Below the pieces are notes generated by a model, which was not told the DNA's origin, searched no databases, and saw nothing but the letters and a program-made list of their open reading frames with translations. This document shows, one piece after another, positions 24,886-34,032 of a DNA stretch of 34,131 bases. The translations under genes were made by a program, and so were the position numbers. This DNA is from Verrucomicrobiota bacterium (GTDB lineage Bacteria; Verrucomicrobiota; Verrucomicrobiae; Opitutales; CG1-02-43-26). The stretch lies in contig JABDAI010000006.1 in the NCBI GenBank assembly GCA_013289195.1, forward strand, positions 10,928-45,058, read 5' to 3'. Position 1 is the stretch's first letter, and each line of letters opens with the position of its first letter.

Positions 24886-25647
24886 ATGCTAGAACCTATC
24901 AATCTTTATTTAGTCCTCGGGACCCTGAAATCAGGGCGTAGAGAAATTGTTTATGATCTCATTGAAGGTTCTTGCGATTTTCAGTCTGCGAATCACATCG
25001 TCCTCATCAATAATGATGAACCAGATACTGGCTCCCTTGAAAAATTCCAAAACCTCCTCAACACGCATACCCTACAGTGGCATTTTTTAAATAACGATTT
25101 ACAGATCCCAGATCTTCCGATTTCCTCTACCGCCTCTTGCAATAAAGTTTTTTTGATCCTTTCTAGTAAAAACAATCTGATCGATCAAATTGAAGGTTTC
25201 AAAAACTGGCTTTCTAAACACCCTATTTTTTCTTTATCCCGCATTCTCGGTGTTATCGACTGTCAACTAGCTTATAATAACCCAGAATCTTTATCTTGGT
25301 TTTCAGCTTTAATTCATTTTTCAGATTATATTTTCCTTACTTATGGAGAACTTGTTTCCCATAAATGGGTCAATGACTTTATCCAATCTTTTGAAAAAGA
25401 GCATTACCCCACGATTTTCGAAAAGATTAAAAAAAATCAAGTTTCAAATCCTGATGCAGCCTTAAATCCTCAATCAAGAAGGATGTCCCTTTTATTTGAT
25501 AAACTTGATGCGATCGATACTTTGGAAATTAATGAAAATGCTCTTCCTGATGAACCTTTCGATTTAAAAATCAAAGAAGACCCTTTTCTCGAACGCAATT
25601 CTGAAGGCAAACGTATTATTAAACTCACTCCACCCGTACAAAATTAA
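24886..25647 (+). CDS. unknown protein, distant resemblance to CobW/G3E GTPases
   Basis: 253 residues from the ATG at 24886; ATG 24877 and TTG 24850 are longer alternatives. The beginning, NLYLVLGTLKSGRREIVYDLI, has the position and layout of a P-loop but lacks the GKS/T, so nucleotide binding of the usual kind is not expected. Later segments run parallel to G3E proteins: HIVLINNDEPDTG, then ILGVIDCQLAYNNPE, then FSDYIFLTYGELV at the place of a base-recognition loop. The C-terminal 70 residues are acidic and polar. This resemblance is weak and my own; the gene may be specific to its lineage. It is separated by only three bases from the aminotransferase gene, so the two belong to one operon and could share a process. 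Confidence 0.6.
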   Translation: MLEPINLYLVLGTLKSGRREIVYDLIEGSCDFQSANHIVLINNDEPDTGSLEKFQNLLNTHTLQWHFLNNDLQIPDLPISSTASCNKVFLILSSKNNLIDQIEGFKNWLSKHPIFSLSRILGVIDCQLAYNNPESLSWFSALIHFSDYIFLTYGELVSHKWVNDFIQSFEKEHYPTIFEKIKKNQVSNPDAALNPQSRRMSLLFDKLDAIDTLEINENALPDEPFDLKIKEDPFLERNSEGKRIIKLTPPVQN

Positions 25648-25650
25648 TTT

Positions 25651-26775
25651 ATGTCCAATTCTGTTCCGTATTTAAATTTAAAAACACAACACGATCCTTT
25701 AAAAAAGGAAATTCTCACTGCGATCGAACAAGCCATCGATAGCAATACCTTTGTTCTCGGCCCAGAAGTCGAAGCTTTTGAAGAAGAATTCTCTCAATAT
25801 TCAAAATCAAAATACACGGTCGCACTCGACTCCGGTACTGCTGCCCTGCATATTGCCCTTGCCGTGCTCGACCTCCAACCCGGCGATGAAGTCATTACCA
25901 CACCTTTCACCTTTGCTGCAACTACTTGGGGTATCTCTTACGTTGGCGCTAGGCCCGTTTTTGTTGATATCGAGGAAAACGCTTATAATATAGACCCAAA
26001 AAAAATAGAAAATGCCATTACAAAAAAAACCAAAGCAATCTTACCTGTTCATCTCTATGGCCATCCCTGCGACATGGATCCCATCGTCGAACTTTGCAAT
26101 TCATATAAACTTCACCTAATAGAAGACGCTGCCCAAGCTCATGGCGCCCGCTACAAAGGTCAACCTATCGGAACTTTTGGTGAATCTGCTGCTTATAGTT
26201 TTTATCCTACAAAAAATTTAGGAGCTTGCGGTGAAGCCGGTGCCCTTACTACAGATGATCCCAAAATAGCCGAAAGAGCTCGTTCACTTCGCAACCACGG
26301 TTCAACAAAACGCTACTATCATGAGGAAATAGGATACAATTACCGCATGGACGCCTTTCAAGCAATTATTTTAAGATTGAAACTGAAAAAACTCCCCGAA
26401 TGGACTCTGGACCGCTTACGAACTGTTGCCTTATATCATCAACTGCTCTCTAGTACATCCTTAAAAGAATTTATCAAACTTCCTATCCAAGCCCCGTGGG
26501 CGGAAAGTGCCTATCATTTATTTACCCTCACAACGCCTTATCGAGATCAATTAGCCGCTTACTTAAAAAGTCGCAATATAGGTTTTTCAAATCATTATCC
26601 TGTTCCTTTGCATCTTCAAAGCTGTTATAAAAGCCTTGGAGGAAAAGTCGGTGATTTTCCTATTGCTGAGCGTATTGCACAGGAAGTCATCAATATTCCT
26701 CTTTATCCAGGAATCACTAAAAATGAAGTCGAAACCGTTGCTAGCGTTATTCATGAGTTCTTTGAAACTATTTAA
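25651..26775 (+). CDS. DegT/DnrJ/EryC1/StrS family aminotransferase
   Basis: 374 residues, usual for the family. These PLP enzymes mainly transfer an amino group to keto-sugars attached to nucleotides, for surface polysaccharides or modified sugars. K188 (SFYPTKNLGACGEAGAL) is the Schiff-base lysine; D159 (LIEDAAQAHGA) contacts the PLP nitrogen; VALDSGTAALHIAL binds the phosphate; RNHGSTKRYYHEEIGYNYRMDAFQA completes the substrate region. The end IPLYPGITKNEVETVASVI is typical. The sugar substrate cannot be told. The preceding gene ends three bases upstream. The gene looks richer in C-ending codons than its neighbours. An inverted-repeat element follows the stop at 26818. Confidence 0.93.
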   Translation: MSNSVPYLNLKTQHDPLKKEILTAIEQAIDSNTFVLGPEVEAFEEEFSQYSKSKYTVALDSGTAALHIALAVLDLQPGDEVITTPFTFAATTWGISYVGARPVFVDIEENAYNIDPKKIENAITKKTKAILPVHLYGHPCDMDPIVELCNSYKLHLIEDAAQAHGARYKGQPIGTFGESAAYSFYPTKNLGACGEAGALTTDDPKIAERARSLRNHGSTKRYYHEEIGYNYRMDAFQAIILRLKLKKLPEWTLDRLRTVALYHQLLSSTSLKEFIKLPIQAPWAESAYHLFTLTTPYRDQLAAYLKSRNIGFSNHYPVPLHLQSCYKSLGGKVGDFPIAERIAQEVINIPLYPGITKNEVETVASVIHEFFETI

Positions 26776-26817
26776 CACTACGCTCTTTATTCTCTATAGA
26801 TTTCCCCAAGACTTAAA

Positions 26818-26907
26818 AACCTCAGTTCGGGTTAAGAGAAAATTCTCCAAAATTTGGGCTCAAAAAAGGGTTTATTTTTCATCTTGTCCCTATCCCGAAC
26901 TGAGGTT
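26818..26907. mobile_element. small terminal-inverted-repeat element (MITE-like)
   Basis: AACCTCAGTTCGGG (26818-26831) and its exact complement CCCGAACTGAGGTT (26894-26907) bound a 90-base segment with 62 bases between. The match continues with mismatches inward. The segment encodes nothing and lies between convergent genes. A long-loop terminator is the alternative; A-rich flanks on both sides hide any target duplication. Confidence 0.5.
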
Positions 26908-26966
26908 AAAAAATTATCGTCGATTCTAAGGAAAGGCAAGTCCGCATTTGTTCATTTTAAATAATA

Positions 26967-27446
26967 TCATCCAATCGTAATAACAAGAGTACCACCTCGC
27001 TGGTCTATACTTATGTTAATACCTTTACGTCGAAGTTCACTTTTTAATCTTTCTAAGGCATTTTTCTTCTGCCAGTCCAACACAATAATACCAGAATCAA
27101 TAATGCTAGGCTCGTTCAGGCTCTTCTTCAGATTCTCTACAATAAAACGCCAATCATTAATTCGAACACCTCCTTGTACTGGAATCGATAGCGTTTCAGT
27201 AGGTTTTTCTTTAAGTTCTATTTCAAATCTATCCGCTGCGTTCTTTGCAAATTCATTCAAAAATATCTTCACAGAACTATCCTTCAATTTATTGAGAACT
27301 TGTATTTTCTGAAATTTACCAAGCGACAATCCACCAAATGATGGTTCTGAAGTAATCGGTTCTTCACTTTCAGATATTGCAAATGCTCCAGGGAGTGTGA
27401 GCATGGTCATTGCAGTAATAAGTAATATTTTTTTTGTTTTCATCAT
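26967..27446 (-). CDS. secreted protein of unknown function
   Basis: 159 residues with a textbook signal peptide (MKTKKILLITAMTMLTLPGAFA, cleavage before ISES). Two Met codons open the frame; either may start. The mature part begins acidic and Pro/Ser-rich, then alternates helices and strands: FGGLSLGKFQKIQVLNKL, VRINDWRFIVENLKKSL, DSGIIVLDWQKKNALERLKSELRRKGINISI and a final TLVITIG. No Cys occurs in it, unlike several other exported unknowns of the window. I recognise no family. It stands alone, converging on the aminotransferase gene with the inverted-repeat element in between, and no Shine-Dalgarno sequence is seen. Confidence 0.65.
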   Translation of the reverse strand: MMKTKKILLITAMTMLTLPGAFAISESEEPITSEPSFGGLSLGKFQKIQVLNKLKDSSVKIFLNEFAKNAADRFEIELKEKPTETLSIPVQGGVRINDWRFIVENLKKSLNEPSIIDSGIIVLDWQKKNALERLKSELRRKGINISIDQRGGTLVITIG

Positions 27447-27554
27447 TAGATTAAGTTAATTTTTACCTTTCCATAATTTTATTTTTATTAAAATTAAATA
27501 AAAATGTCTAGAAAAAAATAAAATAATTATAAATTAATCAATTATTATCAATTA

Positions 27555-28499
27555 CTAATTCGAGCTTGGAATCCAATGCATATAAATAGCTAAAAGGCTC
27601 ACTATACTTATGAAGAGCCATAGAACAGTACCCTGAATCAGAGGTTTGAGTCCCACTTTATGAAGTAATCTTCTTGTTAATCCTAATCCTACTAACAATA
27701 AAGTAACGGATAAAAGCTGCTTCGAAATGTTACCTAAAAATTCCCAAATCGCTTTTCCTTGAGGAAATAAATTAGTCACCGTTGCTGCCAGGAGAAATCC
27801 GATCAAAAAAAGTGGAAATGCAACTTTTATGGCACCTCTTTGCAAATATCCGACGACGAAGACTAAGGGTAAAATCCAAAGAGCCCGAGTTAATTTCACC
27901 GTAAGTGCAGTTTCAACGGATCCTGATCCATAGGCAATCGCCGCTCCTGCTACGCTGCTTGTATCATGAATCGCCAACGCTGCCCAAGTACCAAAATTAT
28001 CATCACTCAGTCCCAGCCAATGTCCTACTACTGGAAAAATGATCAGTGCTATCCCATTAAGAACAAAAATGGTAACCATTGCAACTGCCACATGCTGACT
28101 CTTACATTTAATAGCCGGTGCCATAGCCGCTATTGCACTCGCTCCACAGATAGCCGTTCCTGTCGAAATTAATATCGATATTTTTTTCCCAGTCCCAACA
28201 AAACGCCCCAAAAATGTCCCTACTAACATCGTCAATGAGATTGCTGATACGGTAAACCAAAGAGCATTCATACCTTCCGCTAAGACGTCTTTAATATTTA
28301 AATTAAATCCCAATCCAATAACCGCTATTTGTAAAAGTTTTTTACTCAGATTATCTGTCGTCCGATACCAGGGATTTTCTACTATTAATGCAAAGGCGAT
28401 TCCTAATATCAAACCAATTGCTGGCTTTACAAAAGGAAATAAACAAAATACAATCAAACATAACAACAACAGTATCCGTAAACGATTATTAATTTCCAT
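27555..28499 (-). CDS. YeiH family putative sulfate exporter (UPF0324)
   Basis: 314 residues with about ten hydrophobic helices in the inner membrane. UPF0324/YeiH marks: LLQIAVIGLGFNLNIKDVL (about 52-70), STGTAICGASAIAAMAPAIK (about 111-130) and WAALAIHDTSSVAGAAIAYGS (about 171-191), with the conserved Cys and Asp. The family is annotated as a putative anion or sulfate exporter, but that activity has thin experimental support. Length is slightly below E. coli YeiH (349), with a shorter N-terminus. No LysR-type regulator, the usual neighbour, is adjacent. It lies 85 bases downstream of brnQ on the same strand and may share its transcript. Confidence 0.9.
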   Translation of the reverse strand: MEINNRLRILLLLCLIVFCLFPFVKPAIGLILGIAFALIVENPWYRTTDNLSKKLLQIAVIGLGFNLNIKDVLAEGMNALWFTVSAISLTMLVGTFLGRFVGTGKKISILISTGTAICGASAIAAMAPAIKCKSQHVAVAMVTIFVLNGIALIIFPVVGHWLGLSDDNFGTWAALAIHDTSSVAGAAIAYGSGSVETALTVKLTRALWILPLVFVVGYLQRGAIKVAFPLFLIGFLLAATVTNLFPQGKAIWEFLGNISKQLLSVTLLLVGLGLTRRLLHKVGLKPLIQGTVLWLFISIVSLLAIYMHWIPSSN

Positions 28500-28584
28500 T
28501 AACTGGGCCTGAACTTTTTAATAGTTAATAAGCTATCTGGGAAAGAATCAAGGATGAAAATAGACTGCTCTTCCAATCTTTCAT

Positions 28585-29742
28585 CTATATAATATAATTA
28601 TAGATTATACTTACAGAAACAGTTATCCAAAACCCCCATTTCCCCCAATGCGGTACATTCCATAACTTATTGGCAATATTCGCTAGGGTTAGCACAATTA
28701 AAGCTGGATAAGCTATTTCTAATACAGCTCCTAGCCAAACGCGTAAAGAACTAAATCCTACTAGTGATACTAAAAAGCTAATAATCAATGTTAAAATTAC
28801 TGCCTTATGCTGTCCAAATTTATACTTTGAAATATCTTCATGTATAAAATCTGCAAATAACATTGCCAATACAACTGCCGTCGTTAAACAAGCTAATGCG
28901 ATTGTTATGGCAACTATCGGCACTGCAATTGGTCCTAAGGCATGTCCGGCAACAGTTGCAAACATTTGTTCCGGACTTACTTGCTGGAGTAAAGGCGCAT
29001 GTTTTGCGCCCAAAGCCACAAAACTAAGATAAATGAGTCCAATAAATCCTGCCCCAATCAAACTAGCAACTAAGCTCAATTTCAATAATTTTTTAGGACT
29101 ATCATCAGATCGCATATGTGCTCTTATATAACTCACAGTTGTCGCTGAAAAGAAAAATGCTGCGAGTAAATCCATAATCTGATAGCCTTCGAATAAACCG
29201 AGTTTAAATGATTCGTTAGGACTAAACTGACTTACTGCAGTTTGCGGTTCAGAAAACATCAATCCTGCAACGGATATTGTTATGATTCCCACCATCAAAG
29301 CGGGTGTTAATATTCGTCCAATTATCGGAATAATCCTATCATGATTCCAAACCAACAATGCAGTAATTAAACAAAATAAGGCACTAAATAATGGAAATGG
29401 AAAACTCGGCGCAAATAATGTAATACCTCCATAGGCAACTATGATACACCTGGGCAGTACTCCTACTGGCCCCATCATTGCGAGCATAATGAAGGTTAAA
29501 AAAAATGCCGGCACTTTCCCAATGCAGGCGAAATAATTACTCCTATTCCCAGCATATAAGATTACTCCTAATAACCCTAAAAAGGGTACAATAACCCCCG
29601 TGATGGCTAATCCTAACATTGCGTACCCCATATTATCAACTGTTTGTGTTCCAATTACCAATGGAAATACTAAATTTCCCGAACCAAAAAACATCGAAAA
29701 CATAGCGAAACCCGCTGTCATTACTGTCTTACGAAAACTCAT
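28585..29742 (-). CDS. brnQ: branched-chain amino acid transporter, LIVCS family
   Basis: 385 residues with about 11-12 membrane helices. The N-terminal GFAMFSMFFGSGNLVFPLVIG is the BrnQ signature, with the unwound helix expected to bind the cation. These carriers bring leucine, isoleucine and valine into the cell with Na+ or H+. Further family motifs are GPVGVLPRCIIVAYGG, LLAAFFFSATTVSYI and ALGPIAVPIVAITIALACLTTAVVLA. E. coli BrnQ has 439 residues, so this one is shorter, mainly in loops and at the C-terminus (ends WITVSVSIIYNYII). Uptake of amino acids fits a host-dependent nutrition, but the gene is common in free-living bacteria too. ATG at 29742, no Shine-Dalgarno sequence. Confidence 0.92.
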   Translation of the reverse strand: MSFRKTVMTAGFAMFSMFFGSGNLVFPLVIGTQTVDNMGYAMLGLAITGVIVPFLGLLGVILYAGNRSNYFACIGKVPAFFLTFIMLAMMGPVGVLPRCIIVAYGGITLFAPSFPFPLFSALFCLITALLVWNHDRIIPIIGRILTPALMVGIITISVAGLMFSEPQTAVSQFSPNESFKLGLFEGYQIMDLLAAFFFSATTVSYIRAHMRSDDSPKKLLKLSLVASLIGAGFIGLIYLSFVALGAKHAPLLQQVSPEQMFATVAGHALGPIAVPIVAITIALACLTTAVVLAMLFADFIHEDISKYKFGQHKAVILTLIISFLVSLVGFSSLRVWLGAVLEIAYPALIVLTLANIANKLWNVPHWGKWGFWITVSVSIIYNYII

Positions 29743-30055
29743 AAATGTCTCATTTAAACCCTATAAAACCTTACTCTAATCGTTGTTTTAACCACGCAAT
29801 GACACAATACTAAAACATTTCCATACGCAACTCTATTTTTTGTCTGCCTGTTGCCATGAATTTTGATAATTAAATCTCGATCGCATCATTAAATAATGTT
29901 AATGCTAATTTCAAAGTCTATGATTAATTGAATAAAACAAAATTAAGTGATATTTATTAAATAATAAATAAATATAAAATTATCAATTGATAATTAAAAA
30001 TTGAAATAACTAATCTAAATTCTTAAGATTGTGAGGCAAAATGAGTACAAATTTA
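29743..30055. other. A/T-rich intergenic region with an 18-bp palindrome
   Basis: 313 bases between brnQ and hemF, both minus strand. The only clear structure is the perfect palindrome AATTATCAATTGATAATT at 29978-29995, which could bind a dimeric regulator or form a cruciform. I see no ORF, RNA gene or repeat copy here. The brnQ promoter should lie at the left end but I cannot place it. Confidence 0.5.
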
Positions 30056-30964
30056 TTACCCTTGCGCAAGCCAATCCCTAGGTTGAAGAAAAACTTTATA
30101 AAGCTCTTCTTCAGGACTGCCGGCTTCTGGCATCCAATTGTATTTCCAATTCACTACTGCGGGCAAGGACATTAAAATGGATTCGGTACGACCTCCGGAT
30201 TGCAGACCAAAATGAGTACCACGGTCGTAGACTAAATTAAATTCTACATAACGACCCCTTCTGTAAAGCTGGAAATCACGTTCACGATTTCCATATTCAT
30301 GCCCTTTACGGCGACTCACTAAAGGAATATAGGCTTTTAAAAAGTGATTGCCGACATTGCGTAAAAAAGAAAAGTCTTCCTCAAAATTTCCGGTATTATA
30401 ATCATCAAAAAAGATTCCTCCTATACCTCGAGGTTCATTCCTGTGTTTTAAATAGAAATAGTCGTCGGCTTGCTGTTTGAATCTTTGATATCGATCTGGT
30501 CCACAGGCATCATAAGCCATTTGATGAAAATGAACTGTATCTGGAATAAAACCATAGTAGGGAGTAAGATCAAAACCACCACCAAACCACCAGATCGGCT
30601 CCTGCCCCTCTTTTTCAGCCAAAAAAAAACGAACATTAGCATGGCCAGTGGGGACATAAGGATTGTAAGGATGGGAAACAATTGATACACCCATAGCCTC
30701 AAAGCGGCATCCTGAAAGTTCAGGACGAAGTGTCGTTGCTGCCTTGGGCAAATGATCTCCATAAACATGAGAAAAATTAATTCCTAAACTTTCAAAAACT
30801 TTACCCCCTTGGTAGATGCAGGAAATTCCTCCTCCACCTTGATCCCGTAGCCATTCGTCATGAATGAAGTTTCCATGGCCATCTTCATTATGAAAGAGTT
30901 CACAAGCTAAATTTTGGAGCGATAAAAGATATTCTTTAACAGCAAGATTATTTCCTTCTTTCAT
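30056..30964 (-). CDS. hemF: oxygen-dependent coproporphyrinogen III oxidase
   Basis: 302 residues, as in E. coli (299). The enzyme turns coproporphyrinogen III into protoporphyrinogen IX with molecular oxygen in haem synthesis. Family motifs are in order: [23 protein letters not shown] (about 36-58), [23 protein letters not shown] (about 92-114), the [13 protein letters not shown] stretch (about 126-138), [16 protein letters not shown], and the closing [32 protein letters not shown]. The proposed catalytic His and Asp residues are retained. Its presence implies the organism meets oxygen at least at times and makes its own haem. It is divergent from the transporter gene at 31307, with a 342-base gap that holds a gene relic. 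Confidence 0.96.
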   Translation of the reverse strand: MKEGNNLAVKEYLLSLQNLACELFHNEDGHGNFIHDEWLRDQGGGGISCIYQGGKVFESLGINFSHVYGDHLPKAATTLRPELSGCRFEAMGVSIVSHPYNPYVPTGHANVRFFLAEKEGQEPIWWFGGGFDLTPYYGFIPDTVHFHQMAYDACGPDRYQRFKQQADDYFYLKHRNEPRGIGGIFFDDYNTGNFEEDFSFLRNVGNHFLKAYIPLVSRRKGHEYGNRERDFQLYRRGRYVEFNLVYDRGTHFGLQSGGRTESILMSLPAVVNWKYNWMPEAGSPEEELYKVFLQPRDWLAQG

Positions 30965-31052
30965 AATTACGATTAATATTTATGAGATAATTGTTAATGA
31001 ATTTCAAGACTATTTGAAACCTTACCTATTCCTCATTTTTGGTATCACGATT

Positions 31053-31157
31053 TTATTGCTGGCCAAAAATCACATAGCTTTGTCCGAGTTCATTATTGGC
31101 ACTAGAATCACCTGAATTACCATTAATCTTAAATCCATTTTTATCATTAATTATCAC
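31053..31157 (-). pseudogene. relic of an FG-GAP (integrin-alpha-like) repeat protein
   Basis: The 342-base gap between hemF and the transporter gene (30965-31306) contains on the minus strand a 34-codon open stretch including NGFKINGNSGDSS and GQSYVIFGQQ, then a stop. The pattern GF.I.G followed by (S/K)YVIFG is typical of one blade of FG-GAP beta-propellers in large surface proteins. An in-frame stop lies just upstream and no export signal or further blade is seen, so it is a fragment. It is too short for certainty. The rest of the gap is A/T-rich, with nothing else recognised. Confidence 0.4.
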
Positions 31158-31306
31158 AAATAATTATTTTAGCAATTTTTTTTTAAGACGTTGTTAAGAA
31201 TTCCAAAAATCGATTCGAAGTCAACAGGTTCTCATCAATTAATCAAATACAAACATTGACTTATTAATAAAAATACATCAAATATATTATCCGTATAAAC
31301 TATCTA

Positions 31307-32737
31307 ATGGAAATATTTCATTATATCAAAAAACATTCATCTTTTTTCATTCCGATTTTAGTGGGACTAATTATCTGGTTTATGCCACAACCCGAGGCTT
31401 TAAGTCCACAAGGATGGCATACATTGGCCATTTTTATAGCCACTATTATTGCTATCATTTTAAAACCGCTTCCTATAGGCGCTATAGCGATAATATCTCT
31501 TTCTATTACAACAATAACTCATACTTTAACAATTGGTCAGGCACTTGAATATTATAGTAATGATTTAATTTGGTTAATTTTGATAGCCTTTTTTATTTCG
31601 AGGGCTTTCATGAAGACACAATTAGGAACACGTATTGCGTATCATTTGGTAAGTCTTTTTGGCCGAAGCAGTTTGGGCTTATCTTATAGCTTTATTATGA
31701 GTGAATTTCTCTTAGCTCCGGCTATACCAAGCATTACTGCAAGGACTGGTGGTATTATTTATCCTATTGCTACTTCCCTTTCGTCTGCCTTAGATAGCAA
31801 ACCCAATCACTTGAGTGCAAAGAAATTAGGTTCTTTTTTGACTCTTGTGTGTTTTCAAGGATCAGTCATAACAAGTGCGATGTTTTTAACGGCTATGGCA
31901 GCTAATCCTGTTGTTGCGCGACTCGCTGGAGATACCGGAATCAATCTTACATGGACAACTTGGGCGATTGCTGGAATTGTCCCTGGAATAATATCTTTGA
32001 TATTTGTACCTTATCTTATATATAAAATTGCTCCTCCAGAAATCAAACATCTCCCAGATGCAAAGGAATTTGCAAAAGCTAAACTCCAAGAAATGGGTCC
32101 TATGAAGAGACAAGAATGGATTATGCTCTTTGTTTTTATTCTTTTACTAGTCCTTTGGATATTAGGCAACAAATTGGGAATCAGTAGTGCAACAACAGCT
32201 CTTTTAGGTGTAACAATCCTTCTTTTGACAAAGGTCTTAACTTTTAGTGACCTTCTCGAAGAAAAAAGCGGATGGGAAACTTTTGTCTGGTTCGGCGCTC
32301 TTCTAACACTTGCAGGCTATCTCAATAAATTTGGTGTTATTAATTATCTAAGTGAACATATGTCTACCGCTGTAGAAGCTTTGAATTGGCCTATTGCACT
32401 TGTATTACTAGCTCTAATTTATTTCTATACTCATTATATTTTCGCAAGTTGCATGGCCCATGTAACTGCGATGTTTTCAGCATTTTTATCTATAGCAATC
32501 ATTTTAGGTGCCCCACCCTATATTGCAGCATTGATTTTGGCCTTCTTTAGCAATCTCTTTGGAGGGTTGACGCACTATGGAATTGGGTCTGCACCGGTTC
32601 TTTTTGGATTTGGGTATGTCAATCTAAAAGAATGGTGGCGTGTGGGATTGATTGTCAGTTTCGCCAATATTTTAATCTGGTTTTTTATTGGCGGATTTTG
32701 GTGGAAAATATTGGGGTTTTGGGATATAAATCTTTAA
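31307..32737 (+). CDS. DASS family anion:sodium symporter (dicarboxylate/2-oxoglutarate type)
   Basis: 476 residues, about 12 membrane helices in the inner membrane. Divalent anion:sodium symporter marks: GWHTLAIFIATIIAIILKPLP (about 37-57), the binding-loop motif PSITARTGGIIYPIA (about 144-158) and the second loop FSNLFGGLTHYGIGSAPVLFG (about 420-440). The TARTGG and LTHYG.G patterns place it with chloroplast 2-oxoglutarate/malate translocators (DiT1) and the chlamydial SodTi type, rather than citrate or sulfate carriers. Exchange of 2-oxoglutarate or malate with the surroundings would suit a parasite that takes host carbon, but free-living relatives have it too. TTGACT lies 46 bases before the ATG without a convincing -10. 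Confidence 0.9.
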   Translation: MEIFHYIKKHSSFFIPILVGLIIWFMPQPEALSPQGWHTLAIFIATIIAIILKPLPIGAIAIISLSITTITHTLTIGQALEYYSNDLIWLILIAFFISRAFMKTQLGTRIAYHLVSLFGRSSLGLSYSFIMSEFLLAPAIPSITARTGGIIYPIATSLSSALDSKPNHLSAKKLGSFLTLVCFQGSVITSAMFLTAMAANPVVARLAGDTGINLTWTTWAIAGIVPGIISLIFVPYLIYKIAPPEIKHLPDAKEFAKAKLQEMGPMKRQEWIMLFVFILLLVLWILGNKLGISSATTALLGVTILLLTKVLTFSDLLEEKSGWETFVWFGALLTLAGYLNKFGVINYLSEHMSTAVEALNWPIALVLLALIYFYTHYIFASCMAHVTAMFSAFLSIAIILGAPPYIAALILAFFSNLFGGLTHYGIGSAPVLFGFGYVNLKEWWRVGLIVSFANILIWFFIGGFWWKILGFWDINL

Positions 32738-32875
32738 AAAGCTTACAAATTTGTTACAGATTATTTAATTTAGAATATAAGATCGCTATCGAAATGAGAC
32801 TGTGAAAATTAAATATTGAAGATAAAACGGTAGCCAAAACTTGTAATTTATAATAATATAGGTTAAGTAATTATT

Positions 32876-33823
32876 ATGATTTATGATACTATCCCTGGTT
32901 TAAATAAAAAATGGAGTAAAATTACTCTTGGATGTTGGGAACTAGCCCCGAGTGCGGGTTGGGGTAATAATTGCTCAGAAGCCGATGCATATAAAATTGT
33001 TCAAAACGCGCTTGAAGTTGGAATCACTGCTTTTGATACTGCGGAAGGGTATGGGGATGGAGAATCTGAAAGACGACTTTCAAAAGGTCTTGGAGATCAA
33101 AAAGATAAAGTCATTATTATCTCCAAAATATGGCCAGATGTAGATCTAACACTGGAAGCCTATGAAGAACGACTTGATAATAGTCTAAAGGCTTTAAATA
33201 GAGACTATTTAGATGTATATCTTGTTCATTGGCCAGCCGATCATTTCAATACTCCTGAAAAAAGTAAAAAGTTGGCTGATATTATGCAGGAATTGAAAGA
33301 CAAGGGTAAAACAAAGTTAATTGGTCTTTCTAATTTTCATAAAGTTCATCTTGAACTTCTGGGCCCAAGTGTTTCAAAATTTTCAATCAACCAAGTTCCC
33401 TATAATCTACTTGAACAAAAGTACTCAGGAGAAACCAGAGAGATTTGCGAAGCGAATAATATAAAGTACATGGCCTACTCGCCACTTGCAAAAGGACTGC
33501 TTTCCCACGCCTTAAGTGCTGAGGATTTAGCTTTACCAGCCAGAAAAAATGAAGCAATCTTTTCGGAACCCCTGTATTCGCATGCAGTGAAGGTTTTTAA
33601 TGAAGTCCAATCAATAGCAACGGAACTAAATGTAAAACCGATTGACGTAGCTGTGGCCTGGGTACTGGAACAAGAAAATATGTTAACTGCAATTGTAGGC
33701 TCTAAAAAACCTGACCAAGTACTTGAATATAGAAAAATTTTGGATACAAAGTTAACTAATATCCAACTTCAAAAGTTAAATAATGCTAGTGAACTTTTTG
33801 CACATTATAATCTAAGTTCATAA
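32876..33823 (+). CDS. aldo/keto reductase
   Basis: 315 residues, one complete TIM barrel. The tetrad is D54 and Y59 (FDTAEGYGDGESE), K84 (IISKIWPD) and H118 (LDVYLVHWPA). NADPH-binding segments are IGLSNFHKVHLELL, NQVPYNLLEQK, MAYSPLAKGLLS and the C-terminal AIVGSKKPDQV. These enzymes reduce aldehydes and ketones; the subgroup with IGLSNF and a VPYNLL strand is broad (YdjG/Tas-like) and the substrate cannot be named. A TATAAT sequence lies at 32849-32854 but no -35 box matches it. The gene ends 24 bases before an ATPase gene relic and may have moved next to it. Confidence 0.9.
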   Translation: MIYDTIPGLNKKWSKITLGCWELAPSAGWGNNCSEADAYKIVQNALEVGITAFDTAEGYGDGESERRLSKGLGDQKDKVIIISKIWPDVDLTLEAYEERLDNSLKALNRDYLDVYLVHWPADHFNTPEKSKKLADIMQELKDKGKTKLIGLSNFHKVHLELLGPSVSKFSINQVPYNLLEQKYSGETREICEANNIKYMAYSPLAKGLLSHALSAEDLALPARKNEAIFSEPLYSHAVKVFNEVQSIATELNVKPIDVAVAWVLEQENMLTAIVGSKKPDQVLEYRKILDTKLTNIQLQKLNNASELFAHYNLSS

Positions 33824-33846
33824 ATAAACTAATATAAAACAAGCTT

Positions 33847-34032
33847 TTGCCAAAGTTTAATTCTTTTCCGTGGAAGCTAATTGCTTTCTTAAGATCAATA
33901 CACCAAGGGAAACGCCTAGGTTATGAATTTAAATTTTCCGAATCGCCACAGATCACTAAATCGATGACTATTGCTATGAAAGATTTGAAATTAGATTCCT
34001 TGACCATCGTTAATCCAGGATCTCATCATTAG
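33847..34032 (+). pseudogene. C-terminal relic of a DUF4143-type ATPase
   Basis: A 61-codon frame with only a TTG start. Its second half, GKRLGYEFKFSESPQITKSM followed by DLKLDSLTIVNPG, matches the C-terminal pattern of AAA ATPases with a DUF4143 domain (GYEFK, P.ITKSM, DLKLD.L.V..PG). The ATPase domain and the larger part of DUF4143 are missing, and the first 18 codons do not fit the family. The frame ends at a TAG that is the first three bases of repeat copy 3, so the original 3' end was replaced. These ATPases occur in many near-identical copies in some genomes. Confidence 0.65.

Noticed and set aside
30448..30768. Second minus-strand frame of 106 codons inside hemF
   Set aside because: It lies in another frame within the intact hemF gene and has no recognisable features.
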